Part shown: piece by piece, positions 6,909 through 12,931 of the stretch
How the letters are laid out: the number at the start of each line of letters is the position of its first letter
Position numbering within the stretch: the stretch's first letter is position 1
Assembly (NCBI GenBank): GCA_025934635.1
Contig: JAICWX010000246.1
Location: 1 to 13,023 of the forward strand
Direction of reading: 5' to 3'
DNA length: 13,023 nt
Origin: Streptosporangiaceae bacterium
GTDB lineage: Bacteria; Actinomycetota; Actinomycetes; Streptosporangiales; Streptosporangiaceae
The notes under the pieces: model-generated
Seen by the model: the letters and a program-made list of their open reading frames with translations, nothing else
What the model was told of the DNA's origin: nothing
Database searches by the model: none
Made by a program: the position numbers and the translations under genes

Positions 6909-7216
6909 CCCGCTATCGCAACCGGATCCGGGCCAGCAAAGCGCTGCACCGACTGGAGGAGGACGACCGTGATCTTGGCAGACTGGCCGCGGACCTGGGC
7001 TTCGCCGACCAGGCCCACCTCACACGCACCATGACCGAGCACACTGGCTATACCCCGGGCACGTCAGAACTGTGCTGGGGCCAGCGAGGGGTTCCCTGGC
7101 GGACTCCGGTCCGGCCATGCCAGCAGCACGGTGATCCCGTTGATGCGGGCGGCGACCTGCTGGCCACTACGCACGCCAGCGCCTCCCCGGCCGCCACCCG
7201 TTATCGGCCCAGGTGA
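6857..7216 (+). pseudogene. AraC-family regulator, C-terminal HTH fragment
   Basis: An open frame without a start, entered after TGA 6854, gives RRQTGASLTRYRNRIRASKA, LHRLEEDDRDLGRLAADLGF and ADQAHLTRTMTEHTGYTPG. This is the second helix-turn-helix of an AraC/XylS activator (usual order: FRRQTG, LTRYRNR, L-A-A-DLGFADQAHLTRT, H-GYTP). The sensor domain and first HTH are absent and the junction lies near 6866-6885. After GYTPG the sequence (ELCWGQRGVPWRT onward) no longer resembles the family. An internal ATG at 7031 opens the tail but is not a gene start in any meaningful sense. Confidence 0.78.
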
Positions 7217-7266
7217 TGACGTTTGCGGTTAATGCCTGTTTCCGCTGCGGGGGCGGCTGGGCTTAG
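7201..7266 (+). promoter_or_regulatory. 66-bp conserved promoter-like element D (upstream of GlsB-leader/DUF1206/PAP2 unit)
   Basis: The most diverged of the four copies, 40/66 identical to A by eye. It keeps TTATCGG, GGTGAT, the exact 21-nt spacing to TTTCCGC, and GGGCTT in place of GGGTTG. It ends 114 bp before ATG 7380 and overlaps the dead AraC tail. Confidence 0.5.
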
Positions 7267-7379
7267 CTGGGAAGCGAGAACCAGACGGCAAGGTACCGCG
7301 ACGCCGCGGCCAGGCAAGCCCCCGGCCACGACCCGGCACTAAACCGGCCGCCAGCACACCGAAGTACAGGAGCCCGGTT

Positions 7380-7433
7380 ATGGGCATCATCGCATGGATC
7401 GTTCCCGGCCTGGGCGCGGGGTGGTTGTCATGA
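7380..7433 (+). pseudogene. 17-codon GlsB/YeaQ-like leader, coupled to DUF1206 gene
   Basis: ATG 7380 with AGGAG (7368-7372) 7 nt upstream encodes MGIIAWIVPGLGAGWLS, then TGA 7431-7433. MGIIAWIxxGLxAG is the N-terminus of GlsB/YeaQ/YmgE (transglycosylase-associated) stress membrane proteins, usually 80-90 aa. Only the first helix is left. Its TGA overlaps the ATG of the next gene (ATGA at 7430-7433), so ribosomes initiating here would be delivered to the DUF1206 start. Seen: ribosome binding site, sequence, overlap. Inferred: a decayed gene that now serves as a translational leader. Confidence 0.65.
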
Positions 7434-8293
7434 CGGCAACCAGCGCAGGTCACAAGGCAACCAGGGCGGGTCATACGGCGAGCGCGGCCGGGCGGGATGC
7501 GGCGTCTAGCCGCTGGCTGCAGTGGCTGGCCCGCGGCGGGCTCGTGGCGCGGGGCGCGATGTACCTGCTGATCGGGGTGCTGGCGGTGCAGATCGCGTTC
7601 GGCTCCGGTGGCAAGCAGGCTGACACCTCCGGCGCGCTGCGCGCTGTCGCGGTGCACCCGGGCGGGATCGTCGTGCTGTGGCTGCTGGCGGTGGGCTTTG
7701 CCGGGCTTGCCATCTGGCGGTTCGCTGAGGTCGTCTACGGGCAGGCCGGTCCCGGTGGCCGCAAAGCGGGCAAGCGGCTGGGGTCGCTGGCACGCGCGGT
7801 CTTGTACGCCTTCATCTGCGGCACGGTTGTCAGCTTCATCCTGGGTACCGGCGGCAAGACGTCTGGCAACACGCAGTCCAAGGACGCGACCGCGACGCTC
7901 ATGGCTCACGGCGGCGGCCGGTGGCTTGTCGCGCTGATCGGCGTCGGCATCGGCGTCGGCGGAGCGGCCCTCGCCGTTTACGGCATTCGCAGGAAGTTCC
8001 TCGAGCACCTGCGCATGGCGCAGATGAGCCGCAGGACCGCCAAGGTGGTCAAAACCCTGGGCCTGGTCGGCTATGTGGCGCGCGGAGTGGTCTTCTGTGT
8101 CGCGGGCGGGTTCCTGGTCGACGCCGCCGTCAGCTTCAGCCCGCAGAAGGCGCAGGGCATCGACGGGTCGCTGCTCAAGCTCGCGACCACGCCGCTGGGC
8201 CCGGGGCTGCTCGTCGCGGTCGCGCTCGGGCTGGTGGTCTTCGGCGTCTATTCCTGCTGCGAAGCGCGCTGGCGCGAGGTCGAGCCCGGATAG
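7430..8293 (+). CDS. DUF1206 family six-TM membrane protein, gene 2
   Basis: 287 residues from ATG 7430, chosen because of the ATGA overlap with the leader; ATG 7394 in the same frame has no ribosome binding site. The N-terminal ~35 residues are polar and basic. They are followed by three helix pairs: ARGAMYLLIGVLAVQIAF / IVVLWLLAVGFAGLAIWRFAEVVYG; SLARAVLYAFICGTVVSFILG / WLVALIGVGIGVGGAALAVYGIRR; GYVARGVVFCVAGGFLVDAAV / GPGLLVAVALGLVVFGVYSCCEARWR. The repeat signature (ARGxxY...G at each first helix, E/R near each second-helix end) is that of DUF1206. Function is unknown. It is the first full gene of an operon-like series with two PAP2 genes, so a membrane role alongside lipid phosphatases is plausible. 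Confidence 0.92.
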   Translation: MTATSAGHKATRAGHTASAAGRDAASSRWLQWLARGGLVARGAMYLLIGVLAVQIAFGSGGKQADTSGALRAVAVHPGGIVVLWLLAVGFAGLAIWRFAEVVYGQAGPGGRKAGKRLGSLARAVLYAFICGTVVSFILGTGGKTSGNTQSKDATATLMAHGGGRWLVALIGVGIGVGGAALAVYGIRRKFLEHLRMAQMSRRTAKVVKTLGLVGYVARGVVFCVAGGFLVDAAVSFSPQKAQGIDGSLLKLATTPLGPGLLVAVALGLVVFGVYSCCEARWREVEPG

Positions 8294-8536
8294 CGCAGCT
8301 ATCACGGAAATTCTGCAGGTGGCGAGTCCATGTGCGGTCTGACCCGGGCATTCACCGGGGGTGGGTGCCCCACAGCGCCAGCCCGTGCTTGTGCTGTTAA
8401 AAGGGACTTGCGATGTCTGTGCGGCTAAAGGCCCCGGCACTGCGCGGCCGGGGGGCGCGGGCGCGTCGTTCCGAAGCGCCCGCACCCTGCCGGCGACTGG
8501 AAGGTAGTCGCCCTGCACCTGGCCGGCGGTGCTGTC

Positions 8537-9172
8537 GTGCTGTGGGGCGTGTTCTCCGTGATCGGCATGCTCGTGACGCACGTCCTGGTCCACGGGCCGG
8601 TGCAGTCCGTGGATCGCGGTGTCGAGGTCTGGTTCGCTGCCCGCCGGACGGGTGTGTGGAATAGCGTCACGATGTTCGGCGCCGACATGGCCGGAACACA
8701 GACGGCCATCGCCGTGACTGTGGTCGTGGTGTTGTTGCTGCGCTGGCGCCTGGGACGGTGGTATGAGTCCTGGATCACGGTCGCGGCTATGGTCGGGGAG
8801 CCGCTGGTGTTCTATTCCGTGACCGCGACCGTCCACCGGCCTCGCCCCCCGGTGATACGGCTGGATGCGGCGCCGCCGACTTCGAGTTTTCCGTCCGGGC
8901 ACACCGCCGCCTCGGTCGCCCTCTACGGCTGCATCGCGATCTTGGTGTTCTGGATCTACGGTCGGCGTCCGGCCACCCGGGTCGCGGTCGTCGTGCTGTG
9001 CTGCATCCCCGTCATCGTCGGGATGTCGCGGCTCTACCGCGGGATGCACTATCCGAGCGACGTGCTCGCGGGCGCGCTGACGGGCGGACTGTGGCTGCTC
9101 CTGGTGATCACCACTCTGCTGCCGAGACACGGCGCCATGAAGCATGGTGACGATCATCCGGCCCTCCGGTAG
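8537..9172 (+). CDS. PAP2-family membrane phosphatase, gene 1 (N-terminus probably frameshifted)
   Basis: 211 residues from GTG 8537. Multi-pass PAP2 (type 2 phosphatidic acid phosphatase) enzyme that hydrolyses lipid phosphates such as phosphatidate or undecaprenyl pyrophosphate at the membrane face. All three motifs are present: HRPRPP (100-105, the R-P motif, with the usual upstream Lys not evident), PSGH (119-122) and SRLYRGMHYPSD (164-175) with the catalytic His171 and Asp175. The true start is probably ATG 8413: AAGGGA lies 6 nt upstream and it encodes MSVRLKAPALRGRG. The frame from there joins this one if one G is removed from the G6 run at 8450-8455, giving VVPKRPHPAGDWKVVALHLA and a 252-aa protein. 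As it stands the protein lacks that N-terminus, or is not made well. Confidence 0.85.
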   Translation: MLWGVFSVIGMLVTHVLVHGPVQSVDRGVEVWFAARRTGVWNSVTMFGADMAGTQTAIAVTVVVVLLLRWRLGRWYESWITVAAMVGEPLVFYSVTATVHRPRPPVIRLDAAPPTSSFPSGHTAASVALYGCIAILVFWIYGRRPATRVAVVVLCCIPVIVGMSRLYRGMHYPSDVLAGALTGGLWLLLVITTLLPRHGAMKHGDDHPALR

Positions 9173-9182
9173 GAGAATCCCG

Positions 9183-9907
9183 GTGCGGCGGCAGAAGCAG
9201 GCGGACGTGACCGGGCTTCGGCCAGATTCAGCCGGTGAATCCGCGGTGACTGCGGACCTTCCCCTGGTCACGCCGCCGCCGGTGTTGTCCGCTGCCGCTG
9301 CCGCGGTCGTCTCGGTGGCCGCCGGTATCACGTTTGCCCTGCTCACCGTTTTGGGTCGCGCTGCAGGGCCCGTGGTGCCAGCGGTAGGTGAGCAGGTCCA
9401 CCGCCGGGTAATTTCCCGCCGCAGCCCGGGTAGCGTCACGTTCGCCCGCGCTGTCGCCGTCGGCGCAGTGGCCGTCGAGGGCGGATGTGATGTCAGGCGA
9501 CGCTTCGGGCTGGGCTCCTGCTCTTGGGCGTCGCGAGCGCCGGGGTCTATGCGGAACTGCGGATCAATGCGCTGGTCGCACGGGTGAGGCCCGCCGTGGC
9601 GGACTGGGTCGGGACGGCGGGCGGCTCGTCGTTCCCCTCCGGCCACACCACCAACGCCACGCTGTTCGCGGCTTTGTGTGCGTGGGTCATCGCTGCCCGT
9701 GTCCACGTCGGCTGGCCTCGTCGTGCGGTCTGGGCTGGAGCCGTCGTCTACGCCGCCGCGGTGGGCTGGTCGCGGGTATGGCTGGGAGTGCACTGGCCCA
9801 CTGATGTCATCGGTGGCTGGCTCTACGGCCTCGCCTGGTTCACCGGCAGCATCACGGTGATCCTCACGTTGCGGCGATGGTCAGCTAACCGCGGGCGAAC
9901 GGGCTAA
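9183..9907 (+). pseudogene. PAP2-family membrane phosphatase, gene 2, one-base frameshift
   Basis: GTG 9183 has AGGAG (9171-9175) 7 nt upstream, overlapping the stop of PAP2 gene 1, so the two are one operon. The first frame gives VTADLPLVTPPPVLSAA, AAVVSVAAGITFALLTVLG and VISRRSPGSVTFARAVAVGA, up to GGCDVRRRF. Loss of one C near 9503 then moves the sequence to RAGLLLLGVASAGVYAEL, ARVRPAV, GGSSFPSGHTTNATLF and WSRVWLGVHWPTDVIGGWL, ending at TAA 9905-9907. All catalytic motifs (R-P, PSGH, SR-x5-H-x3-D) lie after the break. A helix also appears shortened before the break compared with PAP2 proteins of this type. If the missing base is a read error the gene is a complete ~241-aa PAP2; otherwise only a 127-aa piece from ATG 9524 is open. 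Confidence 0.78.
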
Positions 9908-10800
9908 GCGCCGGAGGACCCGCCCGCCCTCTTCGCGGGGACGCAGATCGTGATCGAAGCAGGACGGACCTTGATCTGCACCTTCTTGACAGTGGGGCGC
10001 GCACCGCCGTCAAGCTCCTAGGGGTACCGCCGATCGAACAGGATCCGGAACCGCTTACCCTGCGTGACCTCGACGAACGGAGACTTCTCGGTCTGGCCTA
10101 GCGCGACCCGGCCCAGCGTCCTGGCCCACTCGGCCGGATTCTTGGCCGTGACCACACCGAGATCGAGGAGACCGTCGTCCGGCTCCGCTGCGCTGAAGGC
10201 CTCCACCCCGCCGAGGACCTTGCCGACGTTCCCCGCCAGGACGCACGAGATCCGGCCCCTGAAGAAGCGCTTGCCACCTCGATGGTCGCCTTCACCCGGC
10301 GGGCACTCAGGTTCCTGGCCCCGGTGTAGACGTACGCCACTCGGCCGAGGCGGTCCTTCATCCCTCCATCGGCCTCCTTGATCATGCGAGCGTCAAACCC
10401 TGCACCAGCCATCACCGCAAAATGCTCGCCGTTCACCGATCCGGTGTCCAGCGGACGGCGCTCCCCGTGCAGCCCGACTTGCACCGCCTCGGTGAGGTCG
10501 GCAGGGACCTGCAGGTTCGTCGCCAGGAGATTCGCTGTGCCGGCCGGAAGAATCGCAAGGACAGCCTTCGTCCCGGCCACGGCGTCGATACAGCGCTGAA
10601 CTGTCCCGTCGCCTCCCCAGACGAAATCACCTCGGCACCTCGCGCCAGCGCGCGGCTAGCGTACTTAGGCGCTTTGCGGCTTTTCGTCACCTCGTACCAG
10701 AGCGGATCGGCAAGCCCTCCCGCGCCAGCACCTCCCGGAGCTCACGCAAACCGCCGCCGAAGCTCTTACCAGTGTGCGCCACAACCGCGATCATCGGCAT
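9904..10800 (-). pseudogene. Diacylglycerol kinase (LCB5/YegS type), decayed
   Basis: Start ATG 10800 with GGAG 6 nt upstream. The pieces in order are MIAVVAHTGKSFGGGLREL; after a one-base loss near 10710, TKSRKAPKYASRALARGAEV; after a loss near 10625, FVWGGDGTVQRCIDAVAGT, LAILPAGTANLLATNLQVP and NGEHFAVMAGAGFDARMIKEA; after a loss near 10274, KRFFRGRISCVLAGNVGKV and VEAFSAAEPDDGLLDLGVV. GGDGT (nucleotide site), PAGTANLLA and the EPDDGLLD motif of the family are all recognisable. A TAG at 10020-10018 replaces the Tyr codon expected in P-Y-E-L-D-G-G. The frame behind it still reads ELDGG and runs to TAG 9906-9904. Undamaged, it would be about 299 aa, the normal length. Three shifts plus a nonsense codon make it a true pseudogene. 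It converges on PAP2 gene 2 with overlapping stops. Confidence 0.85.
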
Positions 10801-10880
10801 GCCATGCTCCGTGTTCTCGGCCGCTACCAGCCGGATGATGTTCGGTCCGCGCCGCCGTGGCCTGGCATTCTGCCGGGTGG

Positions 10881-11054
10881 TCAGCGCTTGAGGGCGTCTT
10901 TGATCTTCGTGCCGTAATGCTTGACGTTGCCTTTGGCATGGTCACGGCGGCCTCTGGCCCGCAGCCGCCGGTTCCCGGTGAGGCGGCCGGCGGTTTTCAT
11001 AGCGGAGCCTTTGACCGCTTCGGCCCTGTGCGCGATCCTCTGGCCAATACTCAT
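10881..11054 (-). CDS. CsbD family general stress protein
   Basis: 57 residues: MSIGQRIAHRAEAVKG, SAMKTAGRLTGNRRLRARG, RRDHAKGNVKHYGTKIKDAL. The pattern of short amphipathic, Lys/Arg-rich helices with A-x-x-x-KG, AGRLTGNRRLR-x-(E/R)G and AKGN is that of CsbD, a small soluble protein that in Bacillus subtilis belongs to the SigB general stress regulon; its biochemical role is unknown. The start ATG 11054 overlaps the TGA of the preceding membrane-protein gene (ATGA at 11054-11051 on the minus strand), so translation is coupled. It is too short for many gene callers. The decayed DAG kinase follows 80 bp downstream. Confidence 0.88.
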   Translation of the reverse strand: MSIGQRIAHRAEAVKGSAMKTAGRLTGNRRLRARGRRDHAKGNVKHYGTKIKDALKR

Positions 11055-11602
11055 CGGTGGCTGCCGTTCGCGGCTTGCTCTACGGGGGCGGGTGCGCCGG
11101 CAGGCTCATCGGAGGCGGGTTTGCCGGTCACCGGTTCTGGCGGTTCGGCGATGGCAGGCCGGCCGGCGAACTGGTGCCTGAACATGCGCAGCCCACTCCA
11201 GCGGCTGTCGCCGGCATCGCGATCAGGGTGATCGCTGGACACGCCATTCTCGAGCGTGCTCGCGGTCTGGGCGCGGGCGGTGTCGCGCTGGCCGATCAGG
11301 TCGTCGCGATTGCGGCTGACAGCGGCGGTCTCGCGGCGGGACTGCTTGAGCCCCCGGCGGGCGGCGCTGCCACGACGGGAGGTCCGCCGCGCGCCGGCCA
11401 GCAGCAGGCTCAGCCCGGCCACGGCGACTGCTCCGACCACGATCCCGGTCAGGAACAGCACGCCCGTGGACCCGGTCACGTGGTAGCCGAACACTGAGAA
11501 CCCGTGGGTCAGCGCGTGCCCGCTGCCGCCGTTGCCGAGGACTCCGGCCACGCCGGTAATCACCGCGGCGAGCAGGATGACAAGACCGAGAATGACGATC
11601 AT
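11051..11602 (-). CDS. Two-TM membrane protein with charged, coiled-coil-like C-terminal half
   Basis: 183 residues from ATG 11602, which has GGAG 6 nt upstream; a longer frame to 11671 lacks a ribosome binding site. Helix 1 is IVILGLVILLAAVITGVAGVLG (2-24). A short loop (HALTHGFSVFGYHVTGST) leads to helix 2, GVLFLTGIVVGAVAVAGLSLLLAG (about 45-68). A basic segment follows (ARRTSRRGSAARRGLKQSRRE), then a polar region with repeated Arg/Asp (SRNRDDLIGQRDTARAQ) and a Pro/Ala-rich tail. This architecture is common in actinomycete proteins of unknown function, where helices of this type precede a stretch reminiscent of LapA-like envelope proteins; I recognise no named family with confidence. First gene of the operon with CsbD and the DAG kinase, under promoter element C. 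Confidence 0.8.
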   Translation of the reverse strand: MIVILGLVILLAAVITGVAGVLGNGGSGHALTHGFSVFGYHVTGSTGVLFLTGIVVGAVAVAGLSLLLAGARRTSRRGSAARRGLKQSRRETAAVSRNRDDLIGQRDTARAQTASTLENGVSSDHPDRDAGDSRWSGLRMFRHQFAGRPAIAEPPEPVTGKPASDEPAGAPAPVEQAANGSHR

Positions 11603-11677
11603 GACGCACTCCATACCGAGGCGGCAGGCCGCCCGCGGGAGCGCGGGGAACCCGTCTTCGTCCTCGTTCATCTCTCA

Positions 11678-11743
11678 GTCAACCCGGCCAGAGCCGGGCG
11701 GGAAACTACCGATCCGGGAAGGGTTCATCACCGCAGCCGATCA
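11678..11743 (-). promoter_or_regulatory. 66-bp conserved promoter-like element C (upstream of membrane protein/CsbD operon)
   Basis: Reads on the minus strand from 11743 to 11678. It has TGATCGG, GGTGAT, exactly 21 nt to TTTC, and 16 nt to GGGTTGAC. It matches copies A and B at 43/66 positions each by eye and ends 75 bp before the ATG of the operon. CsbD being a SigB-type stress gene in other bacteria supports a promoter role. Confidence 0.58.
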
Positions 11744-11768
11744 CCGTGCGCTGTCCGGCTGCGATCGC

Positions 11769-12722
11769 TTACTGTGCCGGCTGGCTGGCCGTGGTGGTGG
11801 TGAGCCAGCCGAGCCGCCTGGACATCGCCTGGGCGCAGCTGACGACCGCGCGTACGTGGCCGGAGTCGTCGGCCGCGCGCCACAGGACCGACCATGGGTA
11901 GTACGAGGCCGGTTCGGTGAGCGGCCGCCAGGTGGTTCCGGGGAGCGCAGAGATGCAGGAGGAAGGCACGCAGTACAGGCAGCGTCCCTGGGCGACCAGG
12001 TCGGCGGCCGCCCGGATGCTCTCCACGGTCCCGCCGTACACGGTCGGGGTGAAGCCAGCCGACCGGCACATCTCGATCGTGAACTGATTGAATTCCGGAG
12101 CCTGCACTTCCTCGGCGAGGAGCAGCGGTTCCTCAGTCAGGTCGGCGACCGGCACGCCCTCCAGCCCGGCGAACCGGTGACCGGCGGGCACCAGGACCCC
12201 GAGCGGGTCCTGGCGGAACAGCAGCGACGCGACCTGCGCCGGCGCGAGCGCGGCCCGGCCGACACCTACATCCAGCCGGCCGTCGATCAGCTGCTGGTAC
12301 TGCCCGGGCACGCTGGCCTCGACCTGGTGGATCACCAAGCCGGGGTAGCGGGCCTGGACCTCGTGCAGGATCTGCGGCATCGAGTCATAGCTGGAATCAA
12401 TGATCCCGACCCGCAGCGTCGCAGCCGCCCCCACCGCGCTGCGGGCCGCCGCCGCGGCGCGGTCCACGTGCGCCAGGATCTGCCGCGCCTCGACCAGGAA
12501 CACCACCCCGGCAGCGGTCAGCGAAACATGATGCGTGCTGCGTTCCAGCAGGCGGACCCCGAGCTCACGTTCCAGCCGCTGCACCTGCTGGCTCAGCGCC
12601 GACTGCACGATGTGCTCCCGCTCCGCAGCCCGGCCGAAATGCAGCTCCTCGGCCAGCGTCACGAAGTAGCGAAGCTGGCGTAGCTCCACACCCGCCGCCA
12701 AGTCCGTGTCCGGCCCATCCAT
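11769..12722 (-). CDS. LysR-type transcriptional regulator
   Basis: 317 residues from ATG 12722 (AGGGAG 3 nt upstream, a little close; GTG 12689, giving VELRQLRYF, is an alternative start that matches where most relatives begin). The winged HTH spans about residues 13-72: ELRQLRYFVTLAEELHFGRA, SALSQQVQRLERELGVRLLER, VSLTAAG. Then come the linker helix (LVEARQILAHVDRAAAAAR) and the periplasmic-binding-like effector domain (LRVGIIDSSYDSMPQIL, DVGVGRA, GVLVPAGHRFA, ending near 300). The HFGRAAE segment and overall layout recall the BenM/CatR/CbbR-type branch, which respond to small metabolites; the ligand here cannot be told. It is divergent from the gene at 12932, the classic arrangement for a LysR regulator and its target. 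Confidence 0.92.
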   Translation of the reverse strand: MDGPDTDLAAGVELRQLRYFVTLAEELHFGRAAEREHIVQSALSQQVQRLERELGVRLLERSTHHVSLTAAGVVFLVEARQILAHVDRAAAAARSAVGAAATLRVGIIDSSYDSMPQILHEVQARYPGLVIHQVEASVPGQYQQLIDGRLDVGVGRAALAPAQVASLLFRQDPLGVLVPAGHRFAGLEGVPVADLTEEPLLLAEEVQAPEFNQFTIEMCRSAGFTPTVYGGTVESIRAAADLVAQGRCLYCVPSSCISALPGTTWRPLTEPASYYPWSVLWRAADDSGHVRAVVSCAQAMSRRLGWLTTTTASQPAQ

Positions 12723-12749
12723 GTACTCCCTGGAACTTCGAAACCCTGC

Positions 12750-12765
12750 CGCAAGCCTACTTGCG
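12750..12765. promoter_or_regulatory. Inverted repeat, candidate operator of the LysR gene
   Basis: CGCAAG-CCTA-CTTGCG, perfect 6-bp arms with a 4-nt centre, lies 28 bp upstream of the LysR start in the divergent intergenic region. LysR proteins usually autoregulate through interrupted dyads here. It lacks a strict T-N11-A core, so this is tentative. Confidence 0.35.
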
Positions 12766-12808
12766 TCTCAGGCTCCTGGAATGCGTAACGGCCGGGGCCG
12801 CCGGCGGC

Positions 12809-12874
12809 TAATCGGTTCTGGTGATAGGCCCTGCTCAGGTTGCCCGTTTCCGCCGCGCCGCTATCAGGGTTGAC
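12809..12874 (+). promoter_or_regulatory. 66-bp conserved promoter-like element B (upstream of last gene)
   Basis: It reads TAATCGG, CTGGTGAT, 21 nt, TTTC, 16 nt, GGGTTGAC. It shares 52/66 positions with copy A, most differences being transitions. GTTTC-N16-GGGTTG is the best match to a SigB/SigF-type promoter among the copies. It ends 57 bp before ATG 12932. Confidence 0.6.
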
Positions 12875-12931
12875 TTGCCGGTGAAACCAGCCGGGCAGGC
12901 CCGGTGTCTCTATCACGATAAGGGGGCTGCC

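Noticed and set aside
7229..9793. 854-codon open frame on the minus strand
   Set aside because: It lies antisense to DUF1206 gene 2 and both PAP2 genes, which have clear domains and ribosome binding sites. Its translation is His/Asp/Arg/Pro-rich without domains, the usual shadow of high-GC codon use on the opposite strand.
11532..12683. 383-codon open frame on the plus strand
   Set aside because: Antisense to the LysR gene and the start of the membrane-protein operon. Composition is Arg/His/Gln-rich with no domain, so it is a shadow frame.
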